Of a stretch of 64,000 nt of DNA, positions 35,218-45,444 are shown piece by piece. Position numbers and translations under genes: made by a program. The first letter of the stretch is position 1, and each line of letters begins with the position of its first letter. A model generated the notes under the pieces. It did not search any database and was not told where the DNA came from. It saw only the letters and a program-made list of their open reading frames with translations. This DNA is from Ascochyta rabiei (Eukaryota; Ascomycota; Dothideomycetes; Pleosporales; Didymellaceae). The stretch is taken from the NCBI RefSeq assembly GCF_004011695.2, contig NC_082411.1, forward strand, positions 744,001 through 808,000, read 5' to 3'.

Positions 35218-37701
35218 TCAAAGCCTCGGCTCAACAACATTCAAGTATGCAGTTGCATCTGACCCGTCAGACCGGTCTGCCATCTTGTGCAGCTCGCGGA
35301 TATGCTCAGGCATATCAGCGGGCTTTGCATCGTCGTTCCTGTTCCAGCCTTTGCCCTTGAAAAGATTGGCAAAGCTAGCCTTGCGAGGCGTCAGCTTCCT
35401 TACAGCTCGTCCAATGGCTCCTCTGGGACTTAATTCCTCGGGCTTACGCAGTGATGGTGGAAGATCGTGTTTGGTGTCGAGCATCTTGTGATCCTTCCGA
35501 TATTGATACTCGAACTCCTGATCAGCTGTTAGCGAAACTCCCTGACTCGAAACCTCAGCAGCCAGGTTCAAACATACGTGCAGACTATCTGCAGCCTGTG
35601 CAGAAGCACACAAATCCCTGAGCTGCATGAAAATCAAGACTATGGCTTTCTTGTCGTCATCCAGATGGCAATTTCCTAGCGGTCCGTCGTCTTCAGGCTT
35701 CTGTTCGGAGTTGAGTAACACCGTCATAGCTTCTGTGCGCCACTGATCATAGCGAGACTGAAACCGACCTGCCCAGTATAATGGCGGCATATAGTCTGTA
35801 ACCTGTAGACGCGTGATGTAATTAGCACTGTTTGGACAGAAACGCTCAGAAATGGACCAGCGTCGTTGCACTGGCAGGTTTCCTGTCAACCTTTCTGAGC
35901 ATGTACCCCAGGCTGTCGGTCCAGTCGACCCAAAACAAATTTCTGCTATAACAGGCAGCAAATTTGCTGAGGCATTCGAAGCCGTAGAGAATACTTTTGA
36001 TCCACAGAGATCATCGCCAGCCTTATGTCTGGAAGTGGCGTGCGTATCCTGGTCCCGAGTCGGTTCTTGCCCTTCGTTGACACGGTTCATATCCTTTACA
36101 TTCTCTGTAACTTCAGCAGTAGTCATCGATACTGAGGTCGACTCAGACTTCAACGACTCAAGTTCTGACGATTTCTGGGCTGAAGCTATATCAAGGAGTA
36201 GGGATCTGCTAGACGTGCCGAACTGGCCCGAAGACATTGGAAAGTGGTGGTGCAGGTTCAATGATGATAGCGATGTATACTGGTGCGAGACAGACTGGAT
36301 GAGATTGGACGATGAAGGGGATTTGTACTGATTTGGTATGGGCGGCAAAGGAGGAGGTTCCAAGCGTTTTCCAAAATGGTGAAATGTGGAGGAACGTGGA
36401 AGTCTTCTCACCTGATGGTTTGCAGTCGCAAAGACCTTGGACGACCCCCAAACACCAACCAGCCTGTTTGACGTCCCGAGGGTTCTTCTTTGTGTGCCAT
36501 CATCGGGGCCCAACTGAGGCGGCGCAAGAAGTGGCTCCTCAGGAACATCACTCGAGAGCGCAGCCGTTAGAGGGCTTTTTGGACGAGGCCGAGCAACATG
36601 CGTTGCTTCCGAGGGGCGGGGTGAGTCTGGTCTTATCGATTCATTTTTTCCGTTTGTATGTCTGACAGTCACTGGAGCTTGCATCGGGTGCGAACTGAGC
36701 TGTTTGACGTTGCTTGACGGTGCTGTGAAGCTCACGCGTTTGCTCTCAAGCGGAACGCCTGGTCCGAACAATCTTCTGTTGGACGTCACAGAAGGTACAG
36801 ATAAACTCTCCCGTGTTGCTGCTTGGTCCTGGATTTGCGACCGTCGCTGAGCTACACGCTTGCTTGTTGGTATGTTCTCTGCCAGGACAGGCTTCAGAAG
36901 TGTAGAAGAAGCGAACGTCCGCTTAATTCCTGGTTTTCTCGGTGCCATGTAGCTTGCAGTCTGACTTGTGCTAGCTGTCTTTGAGAGATTTGGAGTTGTA
37001 CGTGAACGTATCGCAGCTTTGGATGGGGAAATATGGACATTTGTCAATGACTGACGTTTTGCTACACCTATTGCTTGCAGTGGTGAGTTACTAGGCAGAC
37101 ACTGACGTGGACTGGAGCCTCGGCGGCTCGATTGCGGCGGACTCGGGGTAGGTATTCTGGAGGGCGCGCAAGTGCTTGGATCTGACATGACCGTGTCCCG
37201 TAACGGCGTGGCCAGCTTTTCGAGCTCCGCAACAGAATCGGCTTCAGCGTCAGTCTTAACTGGGCGTGGTATGTAACTGAAGGTGCGTGATCGAGGTAGT
37301 TGCCTGGCGCCTGCGTTCGTGTCGTCCTGCGACGGGACAGGTGGTTCGTCGAAAGTCACCAGCGACGTAGGGTCGGCCTGAGATGAAAGCAGAGCGTCGT
37401 GGTCCAAGATCGTGGTGGAGCTGTCGTTGGTGCTGGGTACGGTCACTGCCAATGAAGCGTTGTTCGAGAGCTGCCGTCCAAGCACACCCTTCCGTTGCGT
37501 GAGAGAGATGAAAGCAAGACCATGGCTGAGTTTTCTGCGAAACTTGCCGCCTGCATTGTGCTCAACAGCATCATTTGCAGCTTGGCGAAGCGCTGGCTTC
37601 TTCCTTCTTCCCACCATGTTTGTGTCCTCACCGGTCACAACAATCTCCCAGTGAGCACGCAGTTGCTCAAAATTTCTTTGCCGATCTGGAGAGCTTAGCA
37701 T
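35218..37701 (-). CDS. Uncharacterised Ser/Pro-rich protein
   Basis: I do not recognise this protein. From the first ATG (37701) it is about 807 residues after removing a likely 60 bp intron (35518-35577: GTATGT donor, GCTAAC branch site, CAG acceptor; frame-preserving, so not certain). The first 500 residues are Ser/Thr/Pro/Arg-rich with many SP and RSxS sites and look disordered. The C-terminal quarter looks folded: ITRLQVTDYMPPLYWAGRFQSRYDQWRTEAM, then a helix LIFMQLRDLCASAQAADSLH, then FEYQYRKDH and a basic segment RKLTPRKASFANLFKGKGW. The YWAGRF patch suggests a conserved fungal domain, but I cannot name it. An alternative start is the ATG at 37617, which has a better context (aacATGg). 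No membrane segment or signal peptide is seen. Confidence 0.7.
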   Translation of the reverse strand: MLSSPDRQRNFEQLRAHWEIVVTGEDTNMVGRRKKPALRQAANDAVEHNAGGKFRRKLSHGLAFISLTQRKGVLGRQLSNNASLAVTVPSTNDSSTTILDHDALLSSQADPTSLVTFDEPPVPSQDDTNAGARQLPRSRTFSYIPRPVKTDAEADSVAELEKLATPLRDTVMSDPSTCAPSRIPTPSPPQSSRRGSSPRQCLPSNSPLQAIGVAKRQSLTNVHISPSKAAIRSRTTPNLSKTASTSQTASYMAPRKPGIKRTFASSTLLKPVLAENIPTSKRVAQRRSQIQDQAATRESLSVPSVTSNRRLFGPGVPLESKRVSFTAPSSNVKQLSSHPMQAPVTVRHTNGKNESIRPDSPRPSEATHVARPRPKSPLTAALSSDVPEEPLLAPPQLGPDDGTQRRTLGTSNRLVGVWGSSKVFATANHQVRRLPRSSTFHHFGKRLEPPPLPPIPNQYKSPSSSNLIQSVSHQYTSLSSLNLHHHFPMSSGQFGTSSRSLLLDIASAQKSSELESLKSESTSVSMTTAEVTENVKDMNRVNEGQEPTRDQDTHATSRHKAGDDLCGSKVFSTASNASANLLPVIAEICFGSTGPTAWGTCSERLTGNLPVQRRWSISERFCPNSANYITRLQVTDYMPPLYWAGRFQSRYDQWRTEAMTVLLNSEQKPEDDGPLGNCHLDDDKKAIVLIFMQLRDLCASAQAADSLHVCLNLAAEVSSQGVSLTADQEFEYQYRKDHKMLDTKHDLPPSLRKPEELSPRGAIGRAVRKLTPRKASFANLFKGKGWNRNDDAKPADMPEHIRELHKMADRSDGSDATAYLNVVEPRL

Positions 37702-38095
37702 GACGGTAGCGTGATGTGAGGTGTGTGCGAGAAGGGTCACTTACGTTATGGATATGTACATTGAACGCTGTGGGGATGAAGAGGTTGAGCATAGAAGGAG
37801 CGAATCGGCCATACAAACAGAAGGCGCAACGTCACCAGATTGACGCCTTCACCGTGAGATAAGAACACTGACAATGGCGAGTTTCGCAGAGAGCATTGTG
37901 AACAAGATCCAACACACTGGGTGCACAACTACACATAGACGCATGCACCGCATGATCGTGCGGCAGGCCTGATGGACGAACATTGACCTAGAATGGCTAT
38001 GACGAGCCAGAGGGTATACAAAAGTGAAAGCTGCAAACCCAAACGCCATGCAATGCAGCCCTGAACCCTTCCTATGTAACAAACTCATAAGCGTC
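37702..38095. other. Intergenic region between two minus-strand genes
   Basis: Promoter of the unknown gene and 3' flank of TOF1; no gene or repeat seen. Confidence 0.5.
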
Positions 38096-41000
38096 TCATT
38101 CCGAGTCGCTGTCGATGACAAAGCCTGCCCTCAGGTTCCGTGCCGTAGGCCTGCGAACAACGGGTGCGTCGTCATCATCGTCATCGTCGCCGTCTACCAT
38201 AGTGACATTCTGAGCCTCAGATGTAGATGCTGCAGTCAATGTGTGTGGGGCGGACTCTTTGCTTCCTGCACGCTGTGAAGAGAGTGGCGTGTCTGTGGCG
38301 TCGTGGTCACTTTCTGCGTCGCTCACAACAGTTCCGACCTCCTCCGACAATGCTCTACTGCTGACACTGGGAGCATCGCTCATGTTCTCGTCGTCTTCGC
38401 TGTCGTCGAAAGGTCCTGCTTTACGTCTCGGTGGCGACTTCCTTCTCTTGCTCTTTTTCGTTATCTCGTTGGCCTTTCTCTTCTTTGACAGCGCCTTCTT
38501 TGACACCACAGGCTCAACGGTGCCGAGCACAAGTGACTTCTTAAAATGATTTAGAGCATCCTCGCGTAATGCTTGCTCACGTGCAAAAAAGGCTGCATCT
38601 TTGTCCGCGTCCCACTCATCATCATCCGAATCATGCACAATCTGCGCGCTCTTTATCTTTGCCAGCTTCTCGATCTCTTTCTTTCGGCGCGCTTCCGCTT
38701 TGGCGTCACGTTCCTCATCGTTTAGTTCGACAGGCGTGTGGGCTCGTCTTCGTTGTTTGAGCTTCTTCCTTACGCCGTCAGGCTTTCGCGACGTTGGATC
38801 ATCCAGCGCGTACTCCCCTCGATCATCTTCTGACTCGCGATCTATGCCATCAGAGTCATCGTCAAACTCGGCGCAACGCATCGACCGACGCGCTGCGGCT
38901 GCCTTGCTGCGGAGATGATCCTCCGGTGCTTTGCCGTCTTCGTAGATGGGTGGGTCGAACTCAAATTTGCGAATCAAATCAATAGCTTCTTGTAGTTCCG
39001 CTGCCATGAGCGACGACGGGATGACCCACGGAGCATCTGGGTCATCATTTGCACCCAACCTCATGAAGCCTACGAGAGTCATCAGCAGGCGGAGCTTGTT
39101 GTCTTTAAAAACAGCGACCTTGCGCTCTGCTGTGTCAGGTTTGACGACTGTAAAGGTGTCAGTGAGCCGTGTAAGTATTTCACAGTGAGTACTTACGAAT
39201 GGATGGTGGTGACGCCGCCTCAGTGTCAGCGCCGTCGAGAGCTGCTTCACCTTCAAGCGTTTCGGCTGCTGCCAGTTCTTTGCGGACTTGATCTGCGTCT
39301 TCCCATGCTTTGCGCTCTTCAGCCGCCGACGTGAGAACCTCTCGAATCCAATGTAAAGCATCTGACTTCTGCTGGTTGACCAGTACACCAACCGCGACAC
39401 CTATTTGCTCGGGCTTTTCCATCCCTGGCTTGACCTCAAGCTCAGCGGGCGGGCGCGGTGTACGTGTAAAAACCTCTCGATCGTGACCATGCTCAAGAAA
39501 GTACAGGGTCTGGGGAATTTTGCTGAACAGCATCTCGACTATCAGCTCCGGTCTGTCCTGCACTCTCTTGGTGACCTGTCTGAAAAAGTGTCTGACAAAT
39601 TCGTCCCACTCTTTATAGGCGGGAGAATCTGGATCTAGGCCGCCCGGACCTTTCATCATCTTATTGAAGAGCTGGATGATATCCACTCGACATAGCAAGA
39701 TACCTAGCTCCATCTTGTATGCGACGCGGTGAAAGAAGCGGTGCGCACGCTTCAGTTGCTCAGTGTCAAGATCGGCAAAGTATCGGGCGAAGGCGACGAA
39801 GGTGTTGACACTGCTCTGGTTGACGAATTTTGCAGCGAAGCGGTTGAAGTCAAACTTTCTCTCAGTAACGGTCTTCTGTGCTTGCTGGAGATCTTCGTTC
39901 TCCGAGACGTTGCCATCGTCCTCGCCTTCAGCTTCACCTGTTTGCGCTTGCTTCTTCTTGATCTTGCGAGCACGTCGTTTCGACTTGATTTGCATGTCAA
40001 CATTTTGCTTTGCGTAACGCTCCAGCATGCGTAAGAAAACGTGCGCGAGCTCTGTGACTGCATCAAGGTAGCCAAACCCTTGATCTTTGTAGGATCGTAA
40101 GATCATAACAATGCGATCGTGAGTAGACTCCTCGTAGAAAATACGGTTCTGGATGTTCTCGGCGATCTCCTGATCGTCTTCTAGTCCAGATTCCGACATC
40201 TCATGTACAGTGAGGAGAATCTGAGTGAAGCACTTCATACCCGCATTGAGATCTTGCCATGCCTTTTCGTCTTGACTCTTCTGCATGAATCGATTCAACA
40301 GGATAAAAGTCTCCTGGTTCATGACTTCTGCGACCAGACCATAGCTCTCATCTTCAGCTGTAAGGACCGCAGCACTTTTGGGATCGGCAGCCTTCTCTTT
40401 CATAGTTCGCCGTCTAGCGCACTCTGCTCGAAGGAACCATGAAACAAGATAAAAGAACTGGCGAGAGTGGCGCAACTCTACTCGCTCAGTCTCGCGTTCA
40501 ATAGCCTTTCGTAAATGCAGGAACAGAGGATTGAAGGACGAGTCCAGGAACTCTTCAACAAAAGCTTTGATGTGCGTGCGTGCAGAGATGGTCAATGCCA
40601 CCGGCATATCAAACTCTTCTCTCTGTTGCTCTAGGTCGGTCTTTCGCCCAGGTCGACGTGGCTTGTTCCACTTCTTTGTCTGATCCATCTTCTCCATACT
40701 AGCTTGGGCTTTCCCAAGCACGTCCTGCCCTGAGACAGTTGTGACTTTTTCATCATCGCGCTTCAACCATATCATAGTGCCAAAGCGGTTGTGACGTGTC
40801 GGCGCTGTACGCGCGTAGCCTGCAAGCATTGCCTTTTCTTTCTGCATCAAGTCCTTGAGCTCATCAGCATTTCTGCTGTTCAACTTCTTGTCTTCTAGGA
40901 AAAGTTTCTCTGCGTCTATACCCTTGAGCAGGAAAAACAAGATCTCCAGCAGAACCACATCCTGAGCAACAAAATCTTCTCCAATGCTCGAGGACATACT

Positions 41001-41782
41001 GAGGAGCACCTGAAATATGTCCTGCTCTTGGAAGGTATCAATTGTCGTCGAACGAGACACTTCTGCTTCGTCGATGTCCATAGGTACGCTGCTCGGCGGC
41101 GAGAGCATAGCGATGTTGCGTATGAAGTACAAAGCAATACGGATGATGCCTTCGTCTCGCGGCGATCTTTCGCGTAGTGGTATTGCCATAGAAGGCAAGG
41201 CGACCTTCACAGCGGTCTGAAGGGTCCTGTCGCGATCGAATTGTAGAATGGCACGCTTGTAGCCAATCTGGGCGAGTTGTACGTAGGGTCCGTGGCGATG
41301 GTGGTTTACGGTCGCTTCGACGGGATCGATCTCGAACGGCCAGGTCAAGGGCACAAGTAACTCCACTGCTAGAGTCAGTTCCATTACTGGATGTATGCAG
41401 AGCTTCCGTACATGTAGCAACCGCCAGTTTGTGCTTCAACGTCTGTTCGAGAACTCTCGGCGATACTTTAGCCAGTATTTCCAGCAGATCTCCCTTCACC
41501 AGATTTGCTTCGGCCATGCATCTTGCGACATCGCGTCGGTTCAGTTGCCCGTCAGCAAACTTCAACCATTTCCGCAGGTCTTTCAAACAGACAGGTGCGT
41601 CGTCTCCGAGCGCGTAGGTCCCATCGTCACCAATACCACCGAGCTGCACACGCGTTAGTTCATGTAGAACTTCATGCAGATACTATATGAGAGCTTACAG
41701 CTGTGATGAGACTATAGACGTGAGCCCGGATCTCAGGATCCACTGGATCTCTCGCCCAGTCGTCCAGCGTAGATTGGGCCAT
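38096..41782 (-). CDS. TOF1: Tof1/Timeless, replication fork protection complex subunit
   Basis: Tof1 (Swi1 in fission yeast, Timeless in animals) works with Csm3 and Mrc1 to hold the replisome together, pause forks and pass on checkpoint signals. Exons (minus) are 41699-41782, 41412-41643, 39197-41365 and 38096-39147; 1,178 residues. The N-terminal TIMELESS domain is clear: LGGIG near the start, ELLVPLTWPFEIDP across the second intron junction, then YKRAIL and RIALYFIRNI. The middle has KAFVEEFLDSSFNPLFLHLRKAIERE and KFDFNRFAAKFVNQSSVNTFVAFARYF. The C-terminal 350 residues are charged and mostly disordered, with Lys/Arg-rich nuclear-localisation-like runs (KKRKANEITKKSKRRK) and acidic patches, ending FVIDSDSE. 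Splice joins restore frame at all three introns (49-55 bp). It is divergent from the dehydrogenase gene. Confidence 0.93.
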
Positions 41783-41827
41783 TGTGGTGGTTGTCGTCCA
41801 GCAGCGCACTCGTGCCGCAATCGTTCG

Positions 41828-41841
41828 ACGCGTCGACGCGT
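41828..41841. promoter_or_regulatory. Two MluI cell-cycle boxes (ACGCGT) upstream of TOF1
   Basis: ACGCGT occurs at 41828-41833 and again at 41836-41841, 46-59 bp upstream of the TOF1 ATG. ACGCGT is the core bound by MBF (Mbp1/Swi6) at G1/S genes in yeasts. Tof1 is a replication protein, so this fits, but function here is inferred. Confidence 0.5.
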
Positions 41842-42036
41842 AAAGTGCGGCCAAAGCGTGCAAACTCGCCAAGGTAAGGCGGAAGAGCGAGGCGCGTTCC
41901 CCAGACCTCCGCTGAGGTCATGCCTCGGTTAGCCACGCGCGGGCTTAAGCCGAGATGCGGCATGCAGCTACAGTTCATCACATGTTGTTTGACTTTCACT
42001 TTTTGATCGTACTTGGTTCATCTCGAAAATTACACA

Positions 42037-43095
42037 ATGTTCTCTGCAACCTCAAGACAAGTAGCTCGATCGGCAGTGAGGCAGCAATGCCGTGCCTTCA
42101 GCTCCACACCTTCAGTCGGTGCCGCCGCCGAGGTCAAGAAGTTGGGTGTCATTGGAGCTGGTCAGATGGTGGGTGCATCGTATTGTCCTGAAAAATCTCA
42201 ATTGACAGTCACAGGGTCTCGGCATAGCTCTTGTAGCCGCACAAAAGGCTAGGGTATCTGTCAGTTTGATTGACAGTTCGCAAGCCTCGATCGACAAAGG
42301 CCTGAAGTTTGCAGAGAAGCTGCTCGCCAAAGATGTAGGAAAAGGGAGGTTGTCTCAGGAGGACGCGGATGCTGCACGGGGACGATTGACCACCAGCACT
42401 CAGCTTGGGGACCTGTCAGATGTCGACTTTGTGATTGAGGCTGTTCCCGTAAGTTGAACTGGTAACTGCAGGTCGGGCCACAGACTGACAATCTACAGGA
42501 GATACCAGACCTCAAGAGCAAGATCTTCTCGCAGCTGGCACAAATCTGCCCTTCCCACACTATCCTGGCGACCAACACGTCGTCCATTTCCATCACCAAG
42601 ATCGCTGCCAGCACAAGCAAGGACCCCACTGACCTGTCCGCCTCTTCGCGTGTAATCAGCACCCACTTCATGAACCCTGTTCCCATTCAGAAAGGTGTCG
42701 AAATCATCACAGGCCTTCAGACCTCGCAAGACACCGTCGACACCGCGATAGCTTTCTGCGAGAAGATGGGGAAGATTGCATCGCAGTCAGCCGATTCGCC
42801 AGGCTTCCTCGCAAATCGCATCCTTATGCCCTACATCAACGAAGCTATCATCTGCTTGGAGACGGGCGTAGGGAAGAAGGAAGATATCGACAGCATTATG
42901 AAGAACGGCACAAATGTACCAATGGGCCCATTGCAGCTTGCTGACTTCATCGGTATCGACACATGTCTGGCGATCATGCAGGTGCTGTACAACGACACTG
43001 GCGATTCGAAGTACAGACCTGCAGTTCTGTTGAAGAAGATGGTGGATGCAGGCTGGCTTGGAAAGAAGAGCGGAAAGGGCTTCTACGATTATTAA
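42037..43095 (+). CDS. Mitochondrial 3-hydroxyacyl-CoA (3-hydroxybutyryl-CoA) dehydrogenase
   Basis: An NAD-dependent enzyme oxidising short-chain 3-hydroxyacyl-CoA in beta-oxidation. Exons 42037-42168, 42215-42448 and 42499-43095 give 320 residues. The first 26 residues ([26 protein letters not shown]) are a typical mitochondrial presequence. The Rossmann motif [13 protein letters not shown] is rebuilt across intron 1. [10 protein letters not shown] spans intron 2, and [13 protein letters not shown] follows. THFMNPVP carries the catalytic His, and EIITGLQTS follows. The C-terminal domain has [18 protein letters not shown] and [12 protein letters not shown], ending [10 protein letters not shown], the usual end of the family. 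There is no peroxisomal signal at the C-terminus, which supports mitochondria. Confidence 0.95.
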
Positions 43096-43545
43096 GCAGT
43101 CTGTTGAGGGGAAATTATGGGACTGATCTCGGGCTTTGCTTCTGGATATTGTAGAAACCATAGTATAAGGTGCAACAAGCACCAAGCATAAGACTTCCGG
43201 AGCATGTATACTCATGACGGACTAAAATCACAGCACGTTGTCCTCGGCCCAACCTTCTCCAAGAGCGCAGAAAAGAGTTGCTCTAAGTAGTATAAAGTAT
43301 GGTCACCTTCTTCTGTGTCAAGGACGCCAGTCTAGGGGATCGTCAGATATTACCATCTCGGTGATCAGCTTGAATACCCTCTTTAGCGCTTCTGTGTGTG
43401 GATATATGTTTTTGTATATGCTACGATAATTCAACACATCATCAACGCCGTGTTCGTAAGATGCTGTTCCTGGTATACACAGATGTTACAGACCAACTCC
43501 CATTCAGCTCTTACGATCTTACAACCCCATGCCAGCTTGTCCTCT
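43096..43545. other. Convergent intergenic region
   Basis: 3' flanks of the dehydrogenase and uL13m genes; no gene or repeat seen. Confidence 0.5.
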
Positions 43546-44173
43546 CTATGATGCAGGTGCCTGTGCAGCCTCCTTTATCCCATCAAACGCCCTCTTAACA
43601 TCAGGGTGATCCGCAATACCCTGGCCCCCACCATTCCCAACCTTCAGCAGATTCTCTCCATACGGATGGCTTGGTCCCTCGAATGTCTTCAGCCTCGCCA
43701 GCCTCTCCTTCCTCAGCCTGTTCTTTGGCAGCATGCCGCTAACTGCCTTCCTCAAGACCTCACCGCCTCCCCACTTCGCCATCATACGGTCCATGTTGAT
43801 CTCCTTCAGCGAGCCGGGGCGTGTTGTGTGTGTGCGGTATAGTTTCTGGAAGCGCTTCTTGCCTGTTGTGTGGAGGTTTGCGCAGTCAACCGCGACTACG
43901 TAGTCACCGCAGTCGGTGGAGGGGTCGAAGATGGGCTTGTGCTTGCCCATCAGTGCAAGAGCGATGGAGGAGGCAACGCGCCCGAGGGCTCGTGGATCGG
44001 CGCCAATGTCGATGAAGTGCCATGAACGGGCGTACGCAAGGCGCGTCTATATGGGAGATCAGTAAATAACATCTCAAGTATGTGCAGAACGATGCCAGGT
44101 ACTTATTGGCCAGAGCTGTGCAGATGCGGAGGCCCGCTGGGGGTCGACGTACCTTGCCTACTACCTGGGACAT
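43546..44173 (-). CDS. MRPL23: Mitochondrial ribosomal protein uL13m
   Basis: A large-subunit protein of the mitochondrial ribosome. Exons (minus) are 44153-44173 (seven codons, MSQVVGK) and 43546-44046; 173 residues. Family marks are RSWHFIDIGADPRALGRVASSIALALMGKHKPIFDPSTDCGDYVVAVDC, then KKRFQKLYRTHTTRPG and AVSGMLPKNRLRKERLARLKTFEG, the uL13 RNA-binding part. The intron is 106 bp, about twice the local norm. An ATG inside exon 2 (MGKHKP) would lose the conserved N-terminal strand, so the short first exon is preferred. It is divergent from CCS1. Confidence 0.93.
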
Positions 44174-44491
44174 GGTTGCGACTGTCTACGATCTGACTGG
44201 AACGTCCTCGAGTGTCTTCCTGCGGAATGGGCGATCCCTCGATTGGACGATTGACGGCTAGAAGAGCAAATGCGGACGCTGCCGTTCACTGGGGTGATTC
44301 GTGAAGTTGAGGCCGCGATGCTTGGCATCTACAATTTCCAGAAGTATATGGCCCGTGCGTCAGCATGCTCCTCGCTGTTCGGTCGGGAGTCCGGCTTCGC
44401 TTGGATTTCAAAGCGAGACGAGATACATGTCAATCACGCAACTTGAGACTCTCACTCCACACAAGGTTGCAAATCAACTACTACCCTCACA
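44174..44491. other. Shared promoter region of uL13m and CCS1
   Basis: 318 bp between divergent start codons; no further gene. One GAGCAAA at about 44262 resembles the core of a copper-response element, but a single 7-mer is weak. Confidence 0.5.
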
Positions 44492-45444
44492 ATGACTGTT
44501 CCGGCGTTTGAGACTACTTTTGCAGTGCCCATGACATGCGAGGCCTGCATCAAAGACATCGAAGGTTCTCTAAGCAACTTGAGTGGTACGAGCGCACGGT
44601 CGAGCCCAACGCACGTCATTCGCCTGACAGAACCCAGGTATCAACAAGATCACTGCCAACCTTAAGGAGCAACTGGTGTCTGTTGAAGGTACAGCAGCAC
44701 CCTCGGCAATTGTTGATGCTCTGCAAGCAAGTGGCCGAGACGCCATTCTCCGTGGTTCCGGAAAGTCGAACAGTAAGCTCAAGTTGGTACGTTCAAGCTA
44801 GATGCACACGTTGACAACGTCTAGGCGCTGCGGTCTGCATCCTGGAGTCGCACGCCTCTCATGTGGAGAACAAAGTACGCGGATTGGTCCGCATGGTTGA
44901 GGTAGCACCAAGTATGACCATTGTTGATCTGAGTATTCGAGGACTATCGCCAGGAACTTATCACGCCACCGTTCGCGAAGCCGGAGACATCTCGCAAGGT
45001 CCAGAGTCGACGGGTGGCATTTGGGAAGCGCTAAAGGCCAAGAAGGAAGGCAAGCCATGTCGAGGGATCTTTGGTACTGTCGAGGTAGGGAAGGGCGGTG
45101 TCGGTTCTGTCTTCCTCGATCGCCCAATTCAGATTTGGGAGATGATTGGGAGAAGCATTGTTGTTGCGAAGCAGCAAGATGGAAAGGTCAGTCGAATTCA
45201 AAATAGCATCGCTGGCGCTGACAGTCTCCAGTTTGACAAGAACGACCCGGACACCCTAGTCGGCGTCATCGCGCGGAGCGCTGGTGTCTGGGACAGTAAG
45301 TGCCCCTCAATCATTTGAACGTACCGTTGCAGTTTGAAGTTGCCTTTACTAACGTACCTTGCAGACGACAAGACGGTATGTTCGTGTTCAGGGAAGACGG
45401 TGTGGCAAGAGAGGGAGGAGCAGCGCGATCGTGGCATGTTGTAG
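44492..45444 (+). CDS. CCS1: Copper chaperone for superoxide dismutase Ccs1
   Basis: Delivers copper to, and helps form the disulfide of, Cu/Zn superoxide dismutase. Exons 44492-44585, 44638-44772, 44825-45186, 45232-45295 and 45365-45444 give 244 residues. Domain 1 is a heavy-metal-associated fold with the copper site MTCEAC (Cys16 and Cys19). Domain 2 resembles superoxide dismutase (GLVRMVEVAPSMTIVDLSIRGLSPGTYHATVREAGDIS) but lacks its full set of metal ligands. Domain 3 carries the CSC motif (residues 224-226) in VCSCSGKTVWQER. All three domains needed for transfer are present. Five small exons in under 1 kb make it the most intron-dense protein gene here; each join restores frame. Confidence 0.94.

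Noticed and set aside
22697..41928. CCTCGG (FarA/FarB fatty-acid response core) near the thioesterase, dioxygenase and dehydrogenase genes (22697, 32202, 41923)
   Set aside because: The same hexamer also occurs upstream of the importin, SEC12, TOR and AQR/complex I genes, so it is not specific to lipid genes here.
44260..44270. GAGCAAA in the CCS1 promoter as a copper-response element (TTTGCTC)
   Set aside because: Only one 7-base core match without the usual flanking base or a second copy; easily due to chance.
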